The translations under genes were made by a program, and so were the position numbers. Below, in pieces: positions 1-8,191 of a stretch of 64,000 bases of DNA. The number at the start of each line of letters is the position of its first letter. Position 1 is the first letter of the stretch. The DNA is from Veillonella tobetsuensis (GTDB taxonomy: Bacteria; Bacillota; Negativicutes; Veillonellales; Veillonellaceae): the NCBI RefSeq assembly GCF_001078375.1, contig NZ_BBXI01000009.1, positions 1 to 64,000 on the forward strand. Reading direction: 5' to 3'. Below the pieces are notes generated by a model, which saw only the letters and a list, made by a program, of their open reading frames with translations, did no database searches and was not told where the DNA came from.

Positions 1-92
1 GATCCCATGTAGACGACATGGTTGATAGGCCAGGTGTGGAAGAGCCGTGAGGTTTGGAGCTGACTGGTACTAATAGATCGAGGGCTTTACTT
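1..92 (+). rRNA. 23S ribosomal RNA, 3' end (partial)
   Basis: The first bases match the conserved 3' end of bacterial 23S rRNA: the segment around 50-75 (GAGCTGACTGGTACTAATAG) followed by a GATCGAGGGCTT-like terminus. The gene enters from the left edge, so only the last part is present. The 3' end near 92 is an estimate. A 5S gene follows about 185 bases downstream on the same strand, the normal order in a bacterial rRNA operon. Confidence 0.93.
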
Positions 93-276
93 AAGCAGTG
101 TAGCCAATGTAAAGGAGCATTGCGACGCATACATTGCGCGTAATCGCTTATGTCGCAGCGTAAGATTTTGTGAAACAAAATCCACAGCTGACGACGAAAA
201 TAAATTAGTCTAGAATTTCTAGTGCAACAAATATATATAACTTCTATGTGGTTTTCAGAGTACAAACTCTGACAGA

Positions 277-393
277 TTCAGTGGCGATAGCTATGAGGGT
301 CCACCTGTTCCCATCTCGAACACAGTAGTTAAGCTCATAAACGCCGAAAGTACTTGGCTGGAGACGGCCTGGGAGGATAGGAAGCCGCTGATT
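277..393 (+). rRNA. rrf: 5S ribosomal RNA
   Basis: The segment has the typical 5S landmarks in order: GTGGCGATAG near the 5' end, CCTGTTCCCATCTCGAACAC in the middle, GTTAAGCTC, GCCGAAAGTACTTGG, and a 3' end (GCCGCTGATT) that can pair with the 5' end. The length of about 117 nt is normal. Ends are placed by similarity and may be off by a few bases. It sits downstream of 23S and just before a strong terminator. Confidence 0.93.
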
Positions 394-402
394 GACTAAA
401 AG

Positions 403-437
403 AAAAAGGTCTACCTAAAGGTAGGCCTTTTTCTTTT
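403..437 (+). terminator. rRNA operon terminator
   Basis: An inverted repeat (AAAGGTCTACC / GGTAGGCCTTT) with a short TAAA loop is followed directly by a run of T. It lies 10 bases after 5S and closes the rRNA operon. Confidence 0.9.
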
Positions 438-670
438 TGCTAGTCTTCGACTAGCTAATCCTACTAGAGCCGTCTCCAGCCAAGATTGTAGAGGTATTAT
501 CTAACTAAGTGTCCGTGTCAGACGGCGTGTGAAACCTAGGGCAATAGGGCGTAAAGGAGCGCAGCGACGCGTACGTCCATTGCATCAGGTTCGACGAAGC
601 CCTACTATTAGAACCGTGCATTAAAAGACTATTTTAAATACGATCATGGGCGAGTGTGATAAGAAGTCGT
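438..670. other. rRNA-flanking spacer with small rRNA-like repeats, no gene
   Basis: No credible coding sequence is seen here. The stretch holds a perfect 7-bp hairpin (GCTAGTC / GACTAGC, 439-455), a 16-nt inverted copy of part of the 5S gene at 469-484, and at 551-574 a 24-nt segment that is nearly the same as 109-132 in the 23S-5S spacer. It looks like decayed rRNA-operon sequence, but this is inference. Confidence 0.5.
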
Positions 671-700
671 AAAAAAAGAGCTGCCTAGGCAACTCTTTTA
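671..700 (-). terminator. terminator of the molbindin gene
   Basis: Read on the minus strand, AAGAGTTGCC-TA-GGCAGCTCTT forms a stem and is followed by a run of seven T. It lies just after the stop of the minus-strand gene ending at 705. Confidence 0.85.
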
Positions 701-704
701 GTAC

Positions 705-914
705 TTATTCAACACCAATCATTACACTTGTAGATTTGATAACAGCAATAACTTCTTTACCTACCTCTAACTCTAATTCTTTTACAGATTGAAGTGTAAT
801 ATCTGCAGTTATGATATTATCATTACCTACATTAATTTTTACAATAGCATTAACGGCACCTTCGTTTATTTCAATAATAGTTCCTTTTAATTGATTTCTT
901 GCGCTTAATTTCAT
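705..914 (-). CDS. molybdopterin-binding (Mop/TOBE) protein, molbindin-like
   Basis: This 69-residue protein is one complete Mop/TOBE domain. It starts with the family hallmark MKLSARNQLKGTI, where the SARN-x-xKG motif opens the beta barrel, and ends with a second typical strand, KSTSVMIGVE. Free-standing Mop domains (molbindins) bind molybdate or tungstate oxyanions as hexamers in the cytoplasm and are thought to store or buffer the metal. A good ribosome-binding site (GGAGGAC) precedes the ATG. The gene stands alone between the rRNA operon and tRNA-Gly, with its own terminator. No molybdate transporter lies next to it, so its partner is not visible here. Confidence 0.88.
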   Translation of the reverse strand: MKLSARNQLKGTIIEINEGAVNAIVKINVGNDNIITADITLQSVKELELEVGKEVIAVIKSTSVMIGVE

Positions 915-972
915 ATGTGTCCTCCAGAATAATAAATAGGATTATTTGATAAATATTATACATAAATTAAGA

Positions 973-1009
973 AAAATAGCCATGATGTACATCACATCAT
1001 GGCTATTTA
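973..1009 (-). terminator. terminator of tRNA-Gly
   Basis: On the minus strand AATAGCCATGATGT pairs perfectly with ACATCATGGCTATT and is followed by T residues. It sits 4 bases after the CCA end of the tRNA gene. Confidence 0.85.
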
Positions 1010-1012
1010 GGG

Positions 1013-1086
1013 TGGAGCGGGCGAAGGGAATCGAACCCTCCTCTCAAGCTTGGGAAGCTCGCATTCTACCGATGAACTACGCCCGC
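1013..1086 (-). tRNA. tRNA-Gly (anticodon CCC)
   Basis: Read on the minus strand the 74-nt gene folds as a full cloverleaf: acceptor GCGGGCG / CGCCCGC, D arm GTTC-ATCGGTA-GAAT, anticodon stem CGAGC / GCTTG around the loop TTCCCAA (anticodon CCC), T arm GAGGG-TTCGATT-CCCTT, discriminator T and an encoded CCA. The CCC anticodon reads GGG glycine codons. The gene stands alone with its own promoter-like sequence and terminator. Confidence 0.96.
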
Positions 1087-1097
1087 ATGATGTACAT

Positions 1098-1127
1098 ATT
1101 GTATCATACTATAATATATACATTCAA
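1098..1127 (-). promoter_or_regulatory. probable sigma-70-type promoter of tRNA-Gly
   Basis: On the minus strand TTGAAT (1122-1127) and TACAAT (1098-1103) are 18 bases apart. The expected start lies a few bases upstream of the tRNA 5' end at 1086. Assigned by eye only. Confidence 0.5.
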
Positions 1128-1222
1128 GTGGAGCTTGTTTATATACTCTATACCCATAGTGGTTTCTGTATTGTATTGATATCAAAATAGATGTATAAAA
1201 TAATGAGGAAGGAGGCATATGT

Positions 1223-2548
1223 ATGTCAAAAATTTATAAAATTCATAAATGGTTATCTATAGTTTCTGTGCTATTTTTCTTAATGTTTTGTATTACAGGA
1301 CTTATTCTCATGTTCCGAACTGAATTAAATGCATGGGCTCAAGGAGGGTCACATCATTCCTCGTTATCAATGGCGATGAGCCAACAAGAAATATCTATTT
1401 TTAATTATGCTGATGAAGGTGCCCTATTAGTGAAAGAAAAATATCCGTCTAAGGATATTTTAAATATTTCTCCAGCTATGGGGGCTGCACATATTTTACG
1501 GTATCGTATTATTGATTCTTCCGCAACTGTAGCACCTCCAGCGCGTATGGGGATGGGAGGGGATTATGTATTATATAATCCTGAAACAAAGGGGCTTATT
1601 ACTACGCATCATGAAACGCCTGCACATCCTTGGGTTCGAAGTGTATTACACACACTTCATCAACTACATACACGATTAGACCTTGGTAAAACAGGAATTT
1701 ATATTGTAACAATTTTATCTTTAGTATGTGGGTTATCTATTATTTCTGGTGTTTTTTTATATGGTCCATTTCGTAAAAGCTTTGCCAAATCTACTGTATT
1801 GTCTAACTATATGAAATTAAGTACATTACACCGAGAATTTGCTATGGTTGCTACTGTATGGGGATTTATCTTATGTATTACAGGTGTATGGATAGGTGGA
1901 TTTTTTATTGCTAATGACAGCTATAATGCAGATGTACTACACACTGCAAAGCAAGAACTTTCAGTTGGTCAATCTGACATTTTACAACCATCTGAAGCTA
2001 TCTCTCGAATTATGAAAGCATACCCAGATCGTCAGCTTATATCTATAGATTATCCATCTAAATTTAATGATCATCATTATGCATTTTATTTAGGTGCTGA
2101 AAATGATGATGATCCAGCTATGTTCTTGGGCCAACCAGTCTATGCTAATTTATATACTGATTCTACTAAGGATATGTATTCTACAAAAAATATCCCCTGG
2201 TATTTTACGGGCATGACTACAATGATTAATCTCCATATTCATAATCATAATACGATGGCTCTTAAAATATTATGGGCCATCTGGGATATTGTTCTTATTG
2301 TAGGAATTGTGACTGGTATTATTATGACTATTAAAAAGAAATTTGGCAGAGCTAGTGCTACAGAATCTAAAGTATCGGCTGAGATAAAACATGTTTGGCG
2401 TACACCAATCTGTTGTGGTACCTTAGTATTACTTGGATTTATTATGCCACTTTGGTCCAATCCAGTTACAAATACTATAGCAGGTATTTGTTTAACTATT
2501 CCTCTAGTTGTATTTTTTATTTCTTTAATTAAAGGATTTAATCATTAA
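1223..2548 (+). CDS. PepSY-associated transmembrane protein (iron-regulated membrane protein family)
   Basis: The 441-residue protein opens with a membrane helix preceded by a basic, His-containing stretch (YKIHKWLSIVSVLFFLMF), typical of the PepSY_TM family. Further hydrophobic helices lie near residues 160-185, 210-232, 345-370 and in two C-terminal segments. The middle part faces outside and is rich in His and Met (HHSSLSMAMSQ; MGMGG). Family members are often iron- or siderophore-linked reductase-like inner-membrane proteins, but the reaction is not established. A strong ribosome-binding site (GGAAGGAGG) fixes the start. It is not in an obvious operon. A TTGATATCAA palindrome lies in the promoter region (1176-1185). 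Confidence 0.8.
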   Translation: MSKIYKIHKWLSIVSVLFFLMFCITGLILMFRTELNAWAQGGSHHSSLSMAMSQQEISIFNYADEGALLVKEKYPSKDILNISPAMGAAHILRYRIIDSSATVAPPARMGMGGDYVLYNPETKGLITTHHETPAHPWVRSVLHTLHQLHTRLDLGKTGIYIVTILSLVCGLSIISGVFLYGPFRKSFAKSTVLSNYMKLSTLHREFAMVATVWGFILCITGVWIGGFFIANDSYNADVLHTAKQELSVGQSDILQPSEAISRIMKAYPDRQLISIDYPSKFNDHHYAFYLGAENDDDPAMFLGQPVYANLYTDSTKDMYSTKNIPWYFTGMTTMINLHIHNHNTMALKILWAIWDIVLIVGIVTGIIMTIKKKFGRASATESKVSAEIKHVWRTPICCGTLVLLGFIMPLWSNPVTNTIAGICLTIPLVVFFISLIKGFNH

Positions 2549-2597
2549 GTTATTATATTCTTCATGGATCTATTCAGCGTGCTTCATCATTAGTTTA

Positions 2598-2627
2598 TTG
2601 ATTGATTTCGAACTAAAATGATATAAT
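2598..2627 (+). promoter_or_regulatory. probable promoter of the nhaA pair
   Basis: TTGATT (2598-2603) and TATAAT (2622-2627) are separated by 18 bases, followed by an AT-rich leader of about 70 bases before the first nhaA. Confidence 0.55.
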
Positions 2628-2700
2628 AATATATATATATGAGATTTTTTATGTACAAATAACTGTATTAATATTTACGATTCAGAAAGTGGTAGTTATT

Positions 2701-3855
2701 ATGAAATATATTAAAGCATTTATTCAGTCTGAATCATCTGGCGGTATTATGCTGTTAGTTGCTGCTATTCTCGGCGTAATTACAGCAAATTCTCCTATAG
2801 CTGGACAGTATTTCTCGTTCATGAATATATATTTAGGTCCTATGGATATATTGGAATGGGTAAATGATGGCTTGATGGCCTTATTCTTCCTTTATGTGGG
2901 GATTGAAATTAAGACTGAAATGATTTCTGGTGAGTTAAATACTAACTCAAAACGGTTATTACCTGTGCTGGCTGCATTTGCAGGGGTTGTAACGCCTGCT
3001 CTGGTATATTTTTTAATCGCTGGCTCTGTTCCTGAATATACTCATGGATGGGGGATTCCAACCGCTACAGATATCGCCTTTGCTATAGGTGTTATTATGA
3101 TGCTTGGAAAGCGTGTATCACAGGCGATGAAAGCCTTTCTTTCAGCATTAGCCGTTATTGATGATTTAATTGCTATCGTTGTTATTGCCATATTTTATGG
3201 AGCTGGTGTGGATTTTCCGCATTTAATGGCAGCAGCTGTTGTAACTGGTGCTCTTTGGTACACAAATAAACAAGGATATGTACGTCCTGTGCTATATGGT
3301 GTATTGGGCTCTGTTCTTTGGTATTTTGTATTAAAGTCGGGTGTTCATGCCACAATTGCTGGTGTTGTTCTAGCAATGACTATACCCTATTCAGGAACAC
3401 TTGATGGTGAAAAAGTGTATCCTATGCATGCATGGGCAGATAAGCTAAAAAATTGGGTTAATTTTTTAATTATTCCTATATTTAGCTTTTTAAATGCCGG
3501 TGTATCATTTTCTGATGTTTCTGTAGATCATCTTTTCCATCCTGTGGTTTTAGGTGTTTCATTAGGTCTTATTCTTGGTAAACAGTTTGGTATTTTTTCT
3601 GCTGTTTATGTATTGGTGCAATCTAAGATTATCAAGATGCCTACCAATACAACTTGGCCAGAAATTTATGGTACAGCCATCGTTTGTGGTATTGGTTTTA
3701 CTATGAGTTTATTTGTTGCGACGCTGGCATTTCCGCCAGGTGTGACGCAAGAAATGTCTAAAATTGGTATTTTTATAGGATCTATTATATCTGGTTTGTT
3801 AGGGGCTACTGTTTTGGCAGTTGCTTATAAAATTAGAACAGCTAGAAATAAATAG
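2701..3855 (+). CDS. nhaA: Na+/H+ antiporter NhaA, first copy
   Basis: NhaA exchanges protons for sodium across the cytoplasmic membrane and controls pH and sodium tolerance. The protein is about 384 residues, the family's normal length, and strongly hydrophobic with some 11-12 helices. The diagnostic motifs are present: PTATDIAFAIG and the paired aspartates in LAVIDDLIAIVVIAIFY that bind the ion. I chose the ATG at 2701 (MKYIKAF). A GTG at 2689 is in frame but has no ribosome-binding site. A second nhaA follows 28 bases downstream, so the two are probably co-transcribed. Confidence 0.93.
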   Translation: MKYIKAFIQSESSGGIMLLVAAILGVITANSPIAGQYFSFMNIYLGPMDILEWVNDGLMALFFLYVGIEIKTEMISGELNTNSKRLLPVLAAFAGVVTPALVYFLIAGSVPEYTHGWGIPTATDIAFAIGVIMMLGKRVSQAMKAFLSALAVIDDLIAIVVIAIFYGAGVDFPHLMAAAVVTGALWYTNKQGYVRPVLYGVLGSVLWYFVLKSGVHATIAGVVLAMTIPYSGTLDGEKVYPMHAWADKLKNWVNFLIIPIFSFLNAGVSFSDVSVDHLFHPVVLGVSLGLILGKQFGIFSAVYVLVQSKIIKMPTNTTWPEIYGTAIVCGIGFTMSLFVATLAFPPGVTQEMSKIGIFIGSIISGLLGATVLAVAYKIRTARNK

Positions 3856-3883
3856 TGAGTGAAGTATATTAGGAAGGAATCAT

Positions 3884-5056
3884 ATGGAACGGATATTTGT
3901 ATTTTTACGTTCTCCTGGTGCAGCTACTACTGTTTTACTAGGGGCTACACTTATTGCCTTAATTGTTGCTAATTCTCCAATGGCGACACAATATATGTCA
4001 CTAGTTAATCTACAATTGGGGCCATTAACTGCTATGGAGTGGGTCAATGACGCATTAATGGCAATATTCTTTCTCTTTGTAGGATTAGAAGTAAAACGTG
4101 AATTAGTAAGTGGTGAACTTAATACCAATGCTAAACGTATTATGCCTGGTGTGGCAGCTTTATTTGGTGTACTTATACCAGCTTTTATTTATTATTTAAT
4201 TGCTGGTTTTGATCCTGAATATATTCATGGATGGGCTATTCCAACAGCCACGGATATTGCTTTTGCAATTGGTGTTATCACTGCATTAGGATCACGAGTT
4301 CCAAATTCTATGAAGGTTTTCTTAACCGCTTTGGCAGTTATTGATGACTTAATTGCGATTATTGTTATTGCAATTTTCTATGCCGCACATCTTAATGTTT
4401 TCTATTTAATGGCTGCGATTATCGTAACAGGTCTTTTGATTTATTGTAATCGAGCTGGTTATGTTCGTTCTTTGTCGTATATTATTCTTGGTATTATTTT
4501 ATGGTATTGCATTCTTCGCTCTGGCTTACATGCTACCATGGCGGGTGTAATTTTAGCTATGACAATTCCAGATCGAGGTAAGATTGGTCGTAAATATGTT
4601 AGACCAATGCGTCATTGGGAACATTTCTTATCTAATTGGGTAAGTTTCATCATAGTTCCAATCTTTGCATTCTTTAATGCTGGTGTTCACCTTGGTGGAT
4701 TTAGCCTGGCTGATTTGACACATCCCGTAGTACTTGGTGTTACTCTTGGTCTTATTTTAGGTAAACAAATCGGTATTTTTGGTGCCATGTTTGGTATGAT
4801 TAAATTAGGTCTTGTGCCTATGCCTGCAGAAGCAAACTGGAAATTTATATATGGCACATCTATTGTTTGTGGCATTGGTTTTACAATGAGTATCTTTGTT
4901 TCTATTCTAGCCTTTGATCCAGGTCATGCACAAGAAATGGCTAAGGGTGGCGTATTGATTGGTTCAATTATTTCCGCTATTGTTGGTTATATATTCTTGC
5001 GTATAGTTGGAGCAAAACGTAAAGAATGCCATATCGGGGTATATCATAATTGCTAA
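3884..5056 (+). CDS. nhaA: Na+/H+ antiporter NhaA, second copy
   Basis: This 390-residue paralogue of the preceding gene also has PTATDIAFAIG and the ion-binding pair in LAVIDDLIAIIVIAIFY. The two proteins align along their whole length, so this is a tandem duplication that has since diverged. The C-terminus ends in an extra Cys/His-containing tail (KRKECHIGVYHNC) absent from the first copy. A clear AGGAAGGA ribosome-binding site precedes the ATG. Divergence suggests the copies may differ in pH range or ion preference, which is inference. Confidence 0.93.
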   Translation: MERIFVFLRSPGAATTVLLGATLIALIVANSPMATQYMSLVNLQLGPLTAMEWVNDALMAIFFLFVGLEVKRELVSGELNTNAKRIMPGVAALFGVLIPAFIYYLIAGFDPEYIHGWAIPTATDIAFAIGVITALGSRVPNSMKVFLTALAVIDDLIAIIVIAIFYAAHLNVFYLMAAIIVTGLLIYCNRAGYVRSLSYIILGIILWYCILRSGLHATMAGVILAMTIPDRGKIGRKYVRPMRHWEHFLSNWVSFIIVPIFAFFNAGVHLGGFSLADLTHPVVLGVTLGLILGKQIGIFGAMFGMIKLGLVPMPAEANWKFIYGTSIVCGIGFTMSIFVSILAFDPGHAQEMAKGGVLIGSIISAIVGYIFLRIVGAKRKECHIGVYHNC

Positions 5057-5080
5057 TGAAAGCAATGAAGGGGAATGTAC

Positions 5081-5677
5081 ATGATAAGAAAAGCAGTAAT
5101 AATATGTACTGTGTTGTGTATGACTAATATGATGGCTTTCACGCAAGCAAAAACAATTGATAAGGGACAGCGTGGTCATCATGTGCAAAAAGTTCAGACT
5201 ATGTTAGTGCAGCAAGGCTATCTTAAGGATTCAGCGGATGGTATTTTTGGACGTAATACTGAGTTGGCAGTACGAAAATTCCAAAAATCAAAAGGTTTGG
5301 CTGTAGATGGGCGAGTAGGACCTGCTACAATGAGTGCTTTAGAAAAAGGTTCAAAAGGGTCTAGCTATTCCCAATATACAAAGGGTGCGCCTAGTAAATA
5401 TACGAGAGCTATAACAATGCATGCTACGGCGTATAGCTCACAGGATCCTGGTAATGGTAATTATACGGCTACAGGTAGTCGTTTAAAAAAAGGTATCGTC
5501 TCCGTTGATCCTAAAATTATACCTTTAGGTACAAAAATGTATGTTGAAGGTTATGGCTATGCCATCGCTGATGATGTAGGTGGAGCTATTAAAGGTCATC
5601 GTATCGATTTAGCTTTTGACTCTAGATATGATGCACTACAGTTTGGTCGACAAAACGTGACAGTATATATTTTGTAA
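5081..5677 (+). CDS. secreted peptidoglycan-binding and 3D-domain protein
   Basis: A signal peptide (residues 1 to about 23, ending near AFTQA) is followed by a PG_binding_1 domain (about 25-85, with GQRGHHVQKVQTMLVQQGY and DGIFGRNTELAVRKFQ) and a C-terminal 3D domain (about 110-198), named for its three conserved aspartates. The 3D domain is the catalytic fold of MltA-type and YabE/YocH-type wall hydrolases. The likely job is peptidoglycan remodelling in the periplasm. I chose ATG 5081, six bases after the GGGGA ribosome-binding site; ATG 5075 touches that site. It follows nhaA by 24 bases and may be read through from it. Confidence 0.85.
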   Translation: MIRKAVIICTVLCMTNMMAFTQAKTIDKGQRGHHVQKVQTMLVQQGYLKDSADGIFGRNTELAVRKFQKSKGLAVDGRVGPATMSALEKGSKGSSYSQYTKGAPSKYTRAITMHATAYSSQDPGNGNYTATGSRLKKGIVSVDPKIIPLGTKMYVEGYGYAIADDVGGAIKGHRIDLAFDSRYDALQFGRQNVTVYIL

Positions 5678-5695
5678 ATTCTATACTCTCAAATT

Positions 5696-5728
5696 GAAAA
5701 ACTCTAGTCATTAGGCTAGAGTTTTTTG
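5696..5728 (+). terminator. terminator after the 3D-domain gene
   Basis: AAAACTCTAG pairs with CTAGAGTTTT across an 8-base loop and runs into TTTTTT. Confidence 0.88.
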
Positions 5729-5746
5729 ATTGCAATAGCTATATTT

Positions 5747-5802
5747 ATCTCCGAATTATTTATCTTGATAAAATACGAATATTCGGAAATTCATGGTATA
5801 AT
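5747..5802 (+). promoter_or_regulatory. purR promoter with two inverted PurBox-like sites
   Basis: CCGAA at 5751-5755 and TTCGG at 5782-5786 face each other in inverted orientation within AT-rich flanks, as in the PurBox pairs (AWWWCCGAACWWT type) bound by PurR in Firmicutes. Just downstream is an extended -10, TGGTATAAT (5794-5802). The second box overlaps the region where a -35 would lie, which fits autoregulation by PurR. Confidence 0.6.
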
Positions 5803-5844
5803 ATAGATATCAATATAAATCGAGTATTCAGCAAAGGAAGGCTT

Positions 5845-6669
5845 ATGAATAAAGTTCGACGTGTTGAAAGAATGGTGGCAATGACTAAATTATTAGTCGA
5901 TTCTCCACAAAAACTTATATCTCTTAATTATTTTTGTGATTTTTTCGGAATGGCGAAATCTACAGTAAGTGAAGATTTAACCTGTGTCCGTCAATCGATG
6001 GAACATTTTCAGTTGGGTACTCTAGAAACGGTAGCGGGGGTAGCTGGCGGTGTTCGATTCATACCTCATCGAAAAGGCGAGCAGGCCAATGAAATCCTAC
6101 GCGATGTGCAGCAACGTTTGCGTGAACCAGATCGTATTATTCCCGGTGGATTTATTTATATGTCGGATATTTTGTATGATTGGCATGTGATGACTCGGTT
6201 AGGCGAAATTATTATGACTCGCTTTGTAGATCGCAATCCTGATTATATTTTGACGGTAGAAACAAAAGGGATTCCTTTGGCGGTTATGGTAGCTAGGGCT
6301 TTCAACAAGCCACTTGTCATCGCGCGTCGTGATAGTAAGGTTACAGAAGGATCTGCCATTAGTATTAACTATGTAACGGGTTCATCTGGTCGAATTCAAA
6401 CGATGACATTAACTAAACGCGCTATTCCACAAAATGCGAAGGTGCTAATTATTGATGATTTCATGAAGGCTGGCGGCACTGCAAAAGGGCTTACAGAACT
6501 TGTTCATGAAATGAATGGTAAGGTTGTGGGAACTGGCGTTCTTGTTGCTACTGCAGAACCTAGTCCTAAGTTAATCAATGATTATGAATCACTATTTACG
6601 TTCCATGGCATTGATGAAAGTACAAATGAAATTCACATTGAACCTGTATTTGATACGATTGATAGATAG
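5845..6669 (+). CDS. purR: pur operon repressor PurR
   Basis: PurR represses purine genes and releases DNA when PRPP is high. The 274-residue length is normal. Residues 1-72 form a winged helix-turn-helix (KVRRVERMVAMTKLL ... AKSTVSEDL). The rest is a phosphoribosyltransferase fold with the PRPP-binding motif VLIIDDFMKAGGTAKGL near residues 205-220, which in this family binds but does not use PRPP. An AAGGAAGG ribosome-binding site sets the start. The order purR, glmU, prs is also known from Bacillus. PurBox-like sites upstream suggest it controls itself and perhaps glmU. Confidence 0.95.
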   Translation: MNKVRRVERMVAMTKLLVDSPQKLISLNYFCDFFGMAKSTVSEDLTCVRQSMEHFQLGTLETVAGVAGGVRFIPHRKGEQANEILRDVQQRLREPDRIIPGGFIYMSDILYDWHVMTRLGEIIMTRFVDRNPDYILTVETKGIPLAVMVARAFNKPLVIARRDSKVTEGSAISINYVTGSSGRIQTMTLTKRAIPQNAKVLIIDDFMKAGGTAKGLTELVHEMNGKVVGTGVLVATAEPSPKLINDYESLFTFHGIDESTNEIHIEPVFDTIDR

Positions 6670-6678
6670 GAGTTTACT

Positions 6679-8052
6679 ATGAATATTGCAAGTCTTATTT
6701 TAGCAGCTGGTAAGGGGACACGGATGAAGTCCAAATTGCCAAAGGTACTTCATAAAGTTGGCGGTAAAGCTATGGTTGAACGCGTTCTAGAAACTGTTCA
6801 ATCTCTTGGGACCGATAAGGATGTTGTTATCGTTGGCTTTGGTGGTAATGCAGTACAAGACTATCTAGAAGGTCGTGCTGAATTTGTACGTCAAGAAGAG
6901 CAAAATGGTACTGGTCATGCAGTAAAAATGGCAGAACCTGTATTAGGATCTTTTGATGGCACTATTTTATTGTTGTGTGGGGATACGCCACTCGTAACTA
7001 AGGAAAGTTTAGAAGCTCTTTTAAAAGAGCATACTGCATCTGGAGCAGCGGCTACAATTTTAACGGCCCATATGCCAGATCCAACAGGTTATGGTCGTAT
7101 CATTCGTAATGAAGCGGGTTCTGTTGTACGAATTGTGGAACAAAAGGATGGCAAACCAGAAGAATTAGCTGTACAAGAAGTTAATACTGGTATGTATGCT
7201 TTTGATAGTAAAAAACTATGGCCTTGTCTTAGCCAATTATCCGACGATAATGCACAAGGTGAACTGTATATTACAGATGTGGTTGGTATTCTCGTAAATG
7301 GCGGCGATAAAGTAAGCGCTTATATGACTGAAAATTTTGAAGAATCTTTAGGGGTAAACTCTCGCTTGCAATTGGCTGAAGCAGAATCTATTTTAAAACA
7401 TCGTAAAAATGTAGAATTAATGACCGCTGGTGTAACGATTGTTGATCCTGACAATACCTATGTAGCACCAGAAGTTACTGTGGGGGCTGATACAATTCTA
7501 CATCCTGGTACCGTTTTAGAAGGCAATACGGTTATTGGTGAAAATTGTGAAATTGGACCTCATACACGCTTGACGAATGTAACTGTTGGCAATGATACGG
7601 TAATTCATTTTACTTATGGCCATGACTGTGAAGTAAAAGATGGCGTAGATATTGGTCCATATGTTCATTTGCGTCCTAATACGGTTATTGGCAACAAGGT
7701 TCATATTGGTAATTTCGTTGAGGTTAAAAATTCCAATGTTGGGGAAGGCACCAAATTCCCTCATCTATCCTATATTGGCGATAGCGATGTAGGTTCTGGT
7801 GTCAATATCGGTTGCGGTACAATTACGGTAAATTATGACGGAAAAATCAAGCATCGCACAACTATCGGCGATGGTGCATTTGTAGGCTGTAACAGCAATC
7901 TTGTAGCACCTGTTACAATTGGTAATTATAGTTATGTAGGTGCAGGTTCTACGATTACAAAAAATGTTCCTGATAAGGCATTAGCTGTAGGTCGTAGCAA
8001 GCAAATTGTGAAAGAAAATTGGGTTACAGACGATACTTTCAAAAAGAAATAG
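6679..8052 (+). CDS. glmU: bifunctional GlmU: glucosamine-1-phosphate acetyltransferase / GlcNAc-1-P uridylyltransferase
   Basis: GlmU makes UDP-N-acetylglucosamine, the precursor of peptidoglycan and lipid A, in the cytoplasm. The N-terminal pyrophosphorylase domain (1 to about 228) starts with LILAAGKGTRMKSKLPKVL, the nucleotide-sugar-binding signature, and has the GDTPLV metal motif. The C-terminal half is a left-handed beta helix of hexapeptide repeats, with the acetyltransferase region around GHDCEVKDGVDIGPYVHLRP. The 457-residue length is standard. It begins 9 bases after purR and is probably co-transcribed with it; prs follows after 139 bases with its own promoter-like sequence. Confidence 0.97.
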   Translation: MNIASLILAAGKGTRMKSKLPKVLHKVGGKAMVERVLETVQSLGTDKDVVIVGFGGNAVQDYLEGRAEFVRQEEQNGTGHAVKMAEPVLGSFDGTILLLCGDTPLVTKESLEALLKEHTASGAAATILTAHMPDPTGYGRIIRNEAGSVVRIVEQKDGKPEELAVQEVNTGMYAFDSKKLWPCLSQLSDDNAQGELYITDVVGILVNGGDKVSAYMTENFEESLGVNSRLQLAEAESILKHRKNVELMTAGVTIVDPDNTYVAPEVTVGADTILHPGTVLEGNTVIGENCEIGPHTRLTNVTVGNDTVIHFTYGHDCEVKDGVDIGPYVHLRPNTVIGNKVHIGNFVEVKNSNVGEGTKFPHLSYIGDSDVGSGVNIGCGTITVNYDGKIKHRTTIGDGAFVGCNSNLVAPVTIGNYSYVGAGSTITKNVPDKALAVGRSKQIVKENWVTDDTFKKK

Positions 8053-8069
8053 GAATTTATTAAAAATTT

Positions 8070-8100
8070 TTCACACAAGATAGGAAAAATAGTATACAAT
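8070..8100 (+). promoter_or_regulatory. probable promoter of prs
   Basis: TTCACA (8070-8075) and TATACA/TACAAT (8093-8100) are 17-19 bases apart. A leader of about 85 bases follows before the ATG of prs. No riboswitch fold was recognised in that leader. Confidence 0.5.
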
Positions 8101-8191
8101 AATAAGGCAATAAGGTTGTATATCTGTAATATTTCGTTACATATACATTGAGTAACTAACTAAGATTACGGAGAAATGAAAGGGTATCAAA

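Noticed and set aside
946-1179. 77-residue reading frame on the plus strand
   Set aside because: It runs through the antisense of tRNA-Gly and its terminator; no ribosome-binding site and no recognisable protein.
2689-2700. Upstream GTG start for the first nhaA
   Set aside because: No ribosome-binding site; ATG 2701 gives the conserved N-terminus.
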